Source: Verrucomicrobiaceae bacterium (lineage in GTDB: Bacteria > Verrucomicrobiota > Verrucomicrobiae > Verrucomicrobiales > Akkermansiaceae). From it: DNA of 8,753 nt. Below are positions 5,028-8,753 of the stretch, in pieces (the stretch's first letter is position 1; each line of letters starts with the position of its first letter). A program made the translations under genes and the position numbers. Below the pieces are notes generated by a model, which made no database searches, was not told where the DNA came from, and was given only the letters and a program-made list of their open reading frames with translations. Location of the stretch: assembly GCA_003820635.1 (NCBI GenBank), contig RPOS01000128.1:1-8753 (forward strand), read 5' to 3'.

Positions 5028-6085
5028 TACTTGCCCATATCCGACGCTGCACGCCGGAACAGCGAGTCGGCACAGGCCATCGGGGCCTTGTCACGGTTGC
5101 CCGCCACGGTGGTGATGTACAGCGCACGTGCCTCGAACGACTCCCATCGGTTGATATACGTCATGACAGGGGCGATAGTCGTGCGGGTCGTGTCCATCGC
5201 CAGCCTGAAGGCCAAGATAAAGTAACTGGCAGTGTCCGGGGGCAGTGGGGCAGTGTCCGGGTGCTCGGTAATAGTCTCGGTGGGCGGCAGCTTGTCAGAC
5301 AGCCGCAGCAGGGCGTCCATGTCGCGGGCAGCAGACTCACCCACGGTGCCAATCAGGGCAGGTAGTGTAGCTTCGCCTAGCGTGTGGCGATGCGTGATGA
5401 TGTGTGAGGCATGAGCGAGAGACCGAGGGCTACAGAAGGCACGGGTCTGGTTGTTGAGGGGGTTGAATATGTACGGGTTCTTGGTCGTGGGGTCGTCGGC
5501 ATAACACTCGAACACTTGGGAATATTCTTGGGCGAAGGCCAGCACCTCTGCTGCGATGGCGTTGTGAGGGGAGGATGTGGCCCAGTTGATCCACTCCTCT
5601 GCCGTGGGGTTGGCAATAGGCAGCACAGTCATGCGGTTGTACGCATGAGCCGGGATGTTATCTCCCACGCCGTCAGTGTCGAGGTTAGTCGTGGCAAAGA
5701 CTATAGAGCCCGGGGGCAGGGGATGGTCGCCTAGCCTGCGCTCGAGGATGACCGGCAACAGCATGTTAAGCACCGGCCGGGACGCCTTGCCCAGCTCGTC
5801 GAGCATGATAAGCACGGGGCGTGGCTGGTGTGCACCGAACCGTACGTTCGGGGCGTAGGTCGTGGTGGGTATGGCGTGGGCAGGTCGGTCAATGATAGGC
5901 AGCCCGAGGTCGCCTAGGTCTAGGTTAGCGCAGTCGATGTACGCAGGGTGGTAGTCCGGCATGTGACGTGCAAGGGACGTGAGGATGCTCGATTTGCCGA
6001 TGCCCGGGGCACCGCGCAGGAGGAACGTATTGGTGTGTCCGCAGGTCTGCACGAGGGTGGCAGCTTGTTGCAGTGTGACTTTCAT
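5021..6085 (-). CDS. MoxR-type AAA+ ATPase (354 aa)
   Basis: The start is ATG at 6085 behind ACTAAGGACACACC. Motifs in order are: Walker A GAPGIGKS at 25-32; Walker B VLIMLDELGK at 91-100 with the DE pair at 96-97; sensor 1 ATTN at 131-134; a likely arginine finger R151 in AHAYNRM; and sensor 2 region SPRSLAHA at 219-226. The C-terminal part (about 245-354) is helical. This is the MoxR/RavA branch of AAA+ proteins, ring ATPases that act with a VWA-domain partner in complex assembly or metal insertion (e.g. MoxR with VWA proteins, RavA-ViaA). The expected partner is encoded at 946-2133 in the same direction. The phage role is unknown. The leader has the dyad at 6135-6151 and a 21-bp repeat. 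Confidence 0.92.
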   Translation of the reverse strand: MKVTLQQAATLVQTCGHTNTFLLRGAPGIGKSSILTSLARHMPDYHPAYIDCANLDLGDLGLPIIDRPAHAIPTTTYAPNVRFGAHQPRPVLIMLDELGKASRPVLNMLLPVILERRLGDHPLPPGSIVFATTNLDTDGVGDNIPAHAYNRMTVLPIANPTAEEWINWATSSPHNAIAAEVLAFAQEYSQVFECYADDPTTKNPYIFNPLNNQTRAFCSPRSLAHASHIITHRHTLGEATLPALIGTVGESAARDMDALLRLSDKLPPTETITEHPDTAPLPPDTASYFILAFRLAMDTTRTTIAPVMTYINRWESFEARALYITTVAGNRDKAPMACADSLFRRAASDMGKYF

Positions 6086-6113
6086 GGTGTGTCCTTAGTG
6101 GTGATGAATAGAT

Positions 6114-6134
6114 ATGTGAATAGATAGTTGACTG
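6114..6134. repeat. 21-bp direct repeat, copy A (MoxR leader)
   Basis: This copy is identical over 21 bp to 6266-6286 in the coding sequence of the preceding gene. It lies between the leader dyad and the MoxR start. In minus orientation the leader also contains a short tandem of TATCTATTCA, so this stretch is rich in TCTATTCA units. Confidence 0.85.
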
Positions 6135-6151
6135 GGTCTAACGGTTAGACT
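6135..6151 (-). promoter_or_regulatory. Leader dyad copy 5 (MoxR leader)
   Basis: GGTCTAACGGTTAGACT, with 6-bp perfect arms, lies 49 nt upstream of the MoxR ATG. The TGA of the preceding gene (6151-6153) directly adjoins it. Instead of the CACCCT palindrome it is followed, toward the start codon, by the 21-bp repeat. Confidence 0.8.
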
Positions 6152-6924
6152 CAGGCAGGGATGTGAGTGACGAGGGTTTCTATCGTGTGGTACATGTGCT
6201 CCTTGGCTTTAGTGAGGATGTGGTTGAGGGTGTCCTTGGCTGGCAGCTTGCGCTGTTGCCACATGATGTGAATAGATAGTTGACTGTACGCGGCAACAAC
6301 GGCAGGCCACAGCTCAGGCTGAGTGGTGATAGCAAGGGCAACAGCTCGGGAGTCATATAGCTTGTGCTGGTAATAGAGCTGTTGCGTATCGTTGGCAGCG
6401 GCAGCGTCTTTAGTGTCGGGCACCCCAGCGTGCAGCACAGGGAACACTGAGCGGAACTCCCGTGCAGAAGCGGCGAAGGGTCGGGATTGGGTGGTGTCGA
6501 TACACCTGCGCTTGAACGGAAGGGATCGACGGGGTGTGCCGTGTTGGTTGAGATACATCCCATCGTAAAAGGCGTAGTGGCCGTGGGTGGGGCTGTACAG
6601 GTGCCACTGGCTGAGTCCGAACCGCTTGTGTGAATAGATTCGAGACGGCAGTTTGATACGTGCGAGGGCGCTGTTGAGCGTGTCCTTGGTGACGTTAGTG
6701 CGCCACGAGCTGGCGTCGAGCTGCACTCGACCGTCGGGATAGGCTCGAAGGATGGGGGTTTTGTGGCACACGACCTCTGCACACAGAGGGCTGACGGTCA
6801 CGCGCTGGTTTGTCTTGCGTCGTTTGTGAGCGTCTAGCGGGGCGGAGCCTACGTAGGCACCTCGCTTGTATTTGTGTTTGTCGTAGTGGGCGGCAAGTAA
6901 GTCGTATGCAGTGGGCAATGTCAT
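6151..6924 (-). CDS. Hypothetical phage protein, histidine-rich (257 aa)
   Basis: The start is ATG at 6924 behind ACTAAGGACACATC. Not identified. Residues 1-45 are basic (AAHYDKHKYKRGAY; AHKRRKTNQR). Residues 50-85 (EVVCHKTPILRAYPDGRVQL followed by DASSWRTNVTKDTLN) look like the 'hxTxI....dGxxxLdsxgWxTxTTKxxIN' beta domain I know from uncharacterised phage proteins. The rest is mixed, with a helical C-terminus (LPAKDTLNHILTKAKEHMYHTIETL). The phrase KDTLN occurs twice (80-84 and 230-234). There are at least 16 His residues, but no metal-binding spacing I can name. It is the first gene after the strong promoter at 7029-7057. Codons 213-220 fall in the second copy of the 21-bp repeat shared with the MoxR leader. 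Confidence 0.85.
   Translation of the reverse strand: MTLPTAYDLLAAHYDKHKYKRGAYVGSAPLDAHKRRKTNQRVTVSPLCAEVVCHKTPILRAYPDGRVQLDASSWRTNVTKDTLNSALARIKLPSRIYSHKRFGLSQWHLYSPTHGHYAFYDGMYLNQHGTPRRSLPFKRRCIDTTQSRPFAASAREFRSVFPVLHAGVPDTKDAAAANDTQQLYYQHKLYDSRAVALAITTQPELWPAVVAAYSQLSIHIMWQQRKLPAKDTLNHILTKAKEHMYHTIETLVTHIPA
6266..6286. repeat. 21-bp direct repeat, copy B (coding)
   Basis: This copy is identical to 6114-6134 and lies 152 bp away. Here it encodes about YSQLSIHI near the C-terminus of the 257-aa protein. One copy is coding and the other is leader, so the match is not explained by protein homology. Confidence 0.85.
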
Positions 6925-6944
6925 GATGTGTCCTTAGTAGTGGT

Positions 6945-6993
6945 CACCCTATGCAGGGTGGGTCTAACTGTTAGACCGCCTAGCAATAGGCGG
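6945..6993 (-). promoter_or_regulatory. Leader element copy 6 with three consecutive hairpins
   Basis: Three hairpins follow one another: CACCCT-ATGC-AGGGTG (6945-6960), GGTCTAACTGTTAGACC (6961-6977) and CCGCCTA-GCAA-TAGGCGG (6976-6993). The last two share two bases. The dyad is 36 nt upstream of the ATG at 6924 and about 45 nt downstream of the predicted transcription start of the promoter at 7029-7057. No T-run follows any stem. Confidence 0.82.
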
Positions 6994-7028
6994 CTGGGTT
7001 GTGGTCGAGAACTCAGTATTGAGTATGT

Positions 7029-7057
7029 ATTATATCATATACTAGCCTATTTGTCAA
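7029..7057 (-). promoter_or_regulatory. Sigma-70 promoter, full consensus
   Basis: On the minus strand TTGACA (7057-7052) and TATAAT (7034-7029) are separated by exactly 17 bp, a perfect match to the bacterial consensus. The -35 box overlaps the stop codon of the HTH gene. It should drive the 257-aa gene and the operon beyond, with transcription starting near 7022. A consensus promoter implies use of the unmodified host polymerase early in infection. Confidence 0.92.
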
Positions 7058-7391
7058 GTAGGTGGGCTACAGCGGTGGCCCGTAGGTGGTCAATGATCTG
7101 CTTAACGCGTTGGCGGGATAGGCCATGCACGGCACCAGCCTTCGCCATGCTCTGGCCCTCGTACGTGACGCGCTTGTAAATATCTTGGTCCCGCGTGGCC
7201 GTGGGTAGGGTGGCAAGCGAGAGGGTGGGCATGTCCTCGGGGTTGGAGTAGTGCTGGAGAGTGGCAACAAACTCCGCTAGCGGGTAGAGGCGGCCTGTCA
7301 GCATGACATAACGCACGCCTTCTATATATTGTAGGGGTAAAGGTAAACCGTCGAGAGTCGGCAACAGTTCAAGCTTGAGGTTGGGGGTCAT
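7047..7391 (-). CDS. Putative HTH DNA-binding protein (114 aa)
   Basis: The frame is open to 7511, but the upstream part covers the promoter and leader; the ATG at 7391 has AAAAGGACTCAAG before it and is used. Residues 1-60 (MTPNLKLELLPTLDGLPLPL...) look beta-rich with two helices. Residues 74-104 (RVTYEGQSMAKAGAVHGLSRQRVKQII then DHLR) fit a sigma region 4-like or small-regulator HTH, with LSRQRVKQII as the recognition helix. It is the first gene of the leftward transcription run and its leader carries both palindromes, so it is a candidate for the factor that binds them. That link is inference from position. Confidence 0.82.
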   Translation of the reverse strand: MTPNLKLELLPTLDGLPLPLQYIEGVRYVMLTGRLYPLAEFVATLQHYSNPEDMPTLSLATLPTATRDQDIYKRVTYEGQSMAKAGAVHGLSRQRVKQIIDHLRATAVAHLLDK

Positions 7392-7407
7392 CTTGAGTCC
7401 TTTTGTG

Positions 7408-7439
7408 CACCCTATACAGGGTGGTCTAATCGTTAGACC
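7408..7439 (-). promoter_or_regulatory. Leader element copy 7 (dyad plus second palindrome)
   Basis: The perfect CACCCT-ATAC-AGGGTG (7408-7423) shares a G with the perfect dyad GGTCTAATCGTTAGACC (7423-7439). The dyad is 31 nt upstream of the HTH gene ATG and about 40 nt downstream of the predicted start from the promoter at 7483-7511. This is the cleanest copy outside coding sequence. Confidence 0.85.
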
Positions 7440-7482
7440 GGAGGGGATAATACTAGGATAAATACGTACGAAGCAAGATACA

Positions 7483-7511
7483 AGTATATCACACGGTGGC
7501 GTGTTTGTCAA
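7483..7511 (-). promoter_or_regulatory. Sigma-70 promoter of the HTH gene
   Basis: On the minus strand TTGACA (7511-7506) and TATACT (7488-7483) are 17 bp apart. The spacer contains a perfect inverted repeat ACACG-GTGG-CGTGT (7491-7504), which could be an operator between the two boxes. Predicted transcription start is near 7476. Confidence 0.87.
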
Positions 7512-7860
7512 GTATAGGGGTAAGTGGGAAGTATTATGAACAAGGTGAAGATAGTTATGAAAGAATCTCGTAGTACTTTATAACCAAAAAAACGTTACAG
7601 CGTCACTTTTTTGTTGCCTAAAATCAATGACTTGAAAAAATATAGGTTACGCACTTAGTCTAAAAAGCCTTTAGAATCAACGGGGTATCGATGTGACGTT
7701 ACGCCAAAAAAGGGTGGGTGGCTGCCGGAGCCCTTTTCAGCGAAAACACGGAAAGATATGTTCTATAACCAGCAAGGAAAGGGGGAAAAAGGAATTTCCC
7801 AGCCGCACTCCCCAAAAACAGCGTAACAGCGCTACAACTACTAACAAATAATTAATTTAT

Positions 7861-7874
7861 CTCTCTCTCTCTCT
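7861..7874. repeat. (CT)7 microsatellite
   Basis: Seven perfect CT dinucleotides adjoin an AT-only patch in the gene-free region. It is a polypyrimidine run that may be slippage-prone. Confidence 0.95.
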
Positions 7875-7895
7875 GTTAAATCAGTCACTTGCACT

Positions 7896-7928
7896 ATAAG
7901 AAAACCTGTAACGTTTTCACGTTACAGG
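7896..7928 (-). terminator. Intrinsic terminator after the 114-aa gene at 7958
   Basis: On the minus strand CCTGTAACG-TGAAAA-CGTTACAGG forms a 9-bp perfect stem with a 6-nt loop, followed at once by TTTTCTTAT. It lies 30 bp after the stop at 7958, in the right orientation to close that one-gene unit. The arms are also two of the GTTAC motifs of this region. Confidence 0.82.
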
Positions 7929-7957
7929 AGTGCCTCAAAACGTTACACGCGTTACAC

Positions 7958-8302
7958 TCATTCTGTTCTTTTCTCTAGTTTAATATACCCGTTCGGCAGC
8001 TCTGTTGCCTTCACCTTGCCGGCCATAATTCGGCAGAACTCTCGCAGCCTTGCCGCGCTCGGGAAGAGCTCCTTCAGTACTCTTGCTTCGTCTGCGGTCA
8101 GGGTTATCTGGGTTGTGGCGCGATCTGGCAGCCTAGTCACGGTGATACTGCCCCCACGCTCAGTTTTCCACGTCATGCGCTTGCCTGCCTGTGCCGCATA
8201 CACGTGGCAGTAGGTCTTAGCCCGCGCAGCGCGTTCAGGGCCTATGGTGCAGCTCTCGCCCACTTGCATGTTTTTAAATGGCCATACAGTTCGTGAAAAC
8301 AT
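7958..8302 (-). CDS. Hypothetical phage protein (114 aa)
   Basis: The start is ATG at 8302 with the strong SD AAAGGAGAAATC. Residues 7-58 (WPFKNMQVGESCTI...ARAKTYCHVYAAQAGKRMTWKT...GSITVTRLPD) follow the pattern '(Y/W)PFxxMxVGxS......A......A...GKxFxxxT..G.I.V.R' of a small domain common in phage proteins of unknown function. Residues 66-100 are helical (LTADEARVLKELF, AARLREFCRIMAG) and the tail KATELPNGYIKLEKR is beta-like. It is basic and soluble. It forms its own transcription unit: -10 box at 8382, leader dyad at 8317 and terminator at 7896. Confidence 0.86.
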   Translation of the reverse strand: MFSRTVWPFKNMQVGESCTIGPERAARAKTYCHVYAAQAGKRMTWKTERGGSITVTRLPDRATTQITLTADEARVLKELFPSAARLREFCRIMAGKVKATELPNGYIKLEKRTE

Positions 8303-8316
8303 GATTTCTCCTTTGA

Positions 8317-8333
8317 GGTCTAACGATTAGACC
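8317..8333 (-). promoter_or_regulatory. Leader dyad copy 8
   Basis: GGTCTAACGATTAGACC has perfect 7-bp arms and lies 14 nt upstream of the ATG at 8302, so close that the base-paired form would end just before the SD AAAGGAG. No CACCCT palindrome accompanies it. Confidence 0.82.
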
Positions 8334-8381
8334 GTTGCATCATAACGGCGCCTAACCCATTTGTAAATCTACTACTATCTT

Positions 8382-8387
8382 ATTATA
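8382..8387 (-). promoter_or_regulatory. -10 box of a probable promoter with weak -35
   Basis: A perfect TATAAT reads on the minus strand. Seventeen bp upstream is TGGCTG (8410-8405), a poor -35. The distance from this box to the leader dyad (49 bp) is close to that at the two strong promoters (44 and 52 bp), which supports it as real. A direct repeat ACTATGACG at 8411-8419 abuts the -35 position and recurs at 8460-8468, suggesting help from an activator. Confidence 0.55.
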
Positions 8388-8514
8388 CACTCACTCGCCC
8401 GCCCCCAGCCACTATGACGCCCTCGCGCCCGCTCGCCTGCCCCTCGCTCGCTACTAACTACTATGACGTTTCGCCCACGACACGCCCGCTGACGCGGGCA
8501 AAATCGATGGGCGC
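8388..8514. other. GC-rich spacer with direct repeats and a hairpin
   Basis: This is non-coding as far as I can see. It contains GC-rich low-complexity sequence built from GCTCG/GCCCG units, a direct repeat ACTATGACG (8411-8419 and 8460-8468, 49 bp apart), and a hairpin GCCCGC-TGAC-GCGGGC (8484-8499). That stem is identical to the stem of the terminator just beside it, with no T-run of its own. A plus-strand ORF crossing this region and the terminator has no SD and is taken as spurious. Confidence 0.6.
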
Positions 8515-8536
8515 AAAAAAGCCCGCCGAAGCGGGC
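8515..8536 (-). terminator. Strong intrinsic terminator
   Basis: On the minus strand GCCCGC-TTCG-GCGGGC is followed by TTTTTT: a GC-only 6-bp stem closed by a UUCG-type tetraloop and a perfect U-run. It ends the transcript arriving from beyond the right edge, 5 bp after the stop of the 27-codon ORF. Confidence 0.93.
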
Positions 8537-8541
8537 CTGTC

Positions 8542-8625
8542 CTACCATTCAAAGAGCCATGCCAGAATCACAAAGCCCGCCATGATCGCCAGCGTGAGCC
8601 AGCCTAGTTCCTGCCCTACGCTCAC
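8542..8625 (-). CDS. Tiny single-span membrane peptide (27 aa)
   Basis: A GTG start at 8625 overlaps the TGA of the preceding gene (GTGA), with AGAGG eight bases upstream. The product begins MSVGQELGWLTLAIMAG, continues FVILAWLFEW and stops at TAG 5 bp before the terminator. Residues 8-27 form one hydrophobic segment of 18-20 residues, predicted transmembrane, with the short polar N-terminus outside the span. Stop-start overlap, SD-like spacing and position just before a terminator favour a real gene, though it is very short and uses GTG. Such micro-membrane proteins occur in phage lysis and late cassettes, but no family can be named. Confidence 0.5.
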   Translation of the reverse strand: MSVGQELGWLTLAIMAGFVILAWLFEW

Positions 8626-8753
8626 GCGTCAAGCCTCTCAAGCTCTTCCTGCCACCCTAGCAGGGCATCGCATTGTGCGAGGGTATCTTTGACCACCGTA
8701 TCAACCCGGCGCGAGAGCTCGGGGGGCAAGGTGCCACTAGTGCGGCATTCAAG
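8622..8753 (-). CDS. C-terminal end of a gene entering from the right (43 aa visible)
   Basis: The minus frame is open from the edge to TGA at 8622. It reads ECRTSGTLPPELSRRV near the edge and then DTVVKDTLAQCDALLGWQEELERLDA, a helical, amphipathic tail with two Cys. The 'C...LP.EL......L.QCDALL.W' style resembles the end of phage Rz/Rz1-like spanin subunits. With the tiny membrane ORF following, a lysis-cassette end is possible, but this is a weak inference from 43 residues. The gene ends a transcription unit closed by the terminator at 8515-8536. Confidence 0.65.
   Translation of the reverse strand, partial: LECRTSGTLPPELSRRVDTVVKDTLAQCDALLGWQEELERLDA

Larger units (their letters stand above)
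7512..7957. other. AT-rich gene-free region with GTTAC motifs, possible origin or control region
   Basis: No convincing gene lies in these 446 bp; the best short frame I saw is 15 codons at 7537-7584. The stretch is much richer in A/T than its flanks. It holds A-runs, an AATAATTAATTTAT patch (7847-7860), a (CT)7 tract (7861-7874), and eight GTTAC motifs at 7594, 7646, 7698, 7823(-), 7908(-), 7921, 7942 and 7951. The last two lie in adjoining 9-bp units CGTTACACG/CGTTACACT. Chance would give about one such 5-mer. The mix of short repeats and an AT-rich tract resembles a replication origin or a partition/control locus. I see no DnaA box. Confidence 0.5.

Noticed and set aside
5917..5930. GGTCTAGGTTAGCG inside the MoxR gene
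   Set aside because: It lacks the 3-nt centre and the outer arm, and is explained by the codons for ANLDLGD.
7392..7511. Longer start (7511) for the HTH gene
   Set aside because: The extension covers a consensus promoter, its transcription start and the leader palindromes.
7537..7584. 15-codon plus-strand ORF with a purine-rich leader
   Set aside because: Too short, on the opposite strand to all other genes and without any promoter or conserved feature.
7658..7676. Ninth dyad copy GTCTAA-7 nt-TTAGAA in the AT-rich gap
   Set aside because: The centre is 7 nt instead of 3, one arm is mismatched and no gene start follows; probably chance in AT-rich DNA.
7711..7735. Terminator-like GGCT-CCGGC-AGCC followed by CCCTTTTTT on the minus strand
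   Set aside because: The stem is only 4 bp and the T-run is 7-8 nt away; the terminator at 7896-7928 is far better.
980..8333. CRISPR array
   Set aside because: The palindromic units are 0.4-1.6 kb apart with genes between, not regularly spaced with short spacers.
8414..8692. Plus-strand ORF of 92 codons
   Set aside because: It crosses a perfect minus-strand terminator and two minus-strand reading frames, has no SD and low-complexity composition.

Overview
The window looks like the early or accessory region of a tailed phage (or prophage) of a Gram-negative host, probably a proteobacterium. Evidence: all 20 genes I can support lie on the minus strand, tightly packed with 1-4 nt and 14 nt junctions. 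Most products are small proteins of phage type: a NinX/DUF2591-like protein, an 'HTPGPW' protein, 'AAPDLL' C-termini, and an Ala-rich tetrapeptide-repeat protein of the 'NAKHIDRVLA' type. Purine-rich Shine-Dalgarno (SD) sites and consensus sigma-70 promoters are present. No integrase, tRNA, IS element or CRISPR array was found. The exact host and phage genus cannot be told from this sequence.

Layout, read with transcription from right to left. The right edge holds the 3' end of one gene, a 27-codon single-span membrane peptide ORF and a strong intrinsic terminator (8515-8536). A GC-rich spacer follows, then a -10 box (8382-8387) that begins a one-gene unit (7958-8302) closed by a second terminator (7896-7928). 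Next is a 446-bp AT-rich gap with eight GTTAC motifs and a (CT)7 tract, which could be an origin or control region. Two sigma-70 promoters with perfect 17-bp spacers (7483-7511 and 7029-7057) then fire leftward into an HTH-protein gene and a long run of genes: an unknown 257-aa protein, a MoxR-type AAA+ ATPase, ten small overlapping genes, a zincin/VWA protein (DUF2201 type), two paralogous small proteins (one with a tetrapeptide-repeat domain) and a partial gene at the left edge.

The most striking feature is a repeated leader element. A 17-bp dyad (minus-strand consensus close to GGTCTAACCGTTAGACC) occurs eight times, each 14-49 nt upstream of a start codon. In four copies it is joined directly to a second palindrome, CACCCTGTATAGGGTG. 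The eight copies stand exactly at the heads of the eight translational blocks: 8302; 7391; 6924; 6085; 4975 to 3384; 3334 to 2190; 2133; 944 to the left edge. None occurs inside a block. This suggests a phage-wide regulon signal: an operator, an RNA processing or translation-control hairpin, or a site for a phage factor. The HTH protein encoded at 7047-7391, whose own leader carries the element, is one candidate binder. The other system of note is the MoxR ATPase paired with the HEXXH plus VWA protein, which by family knowledge should work together as an ATP-driven chaperone or remodelling machine.
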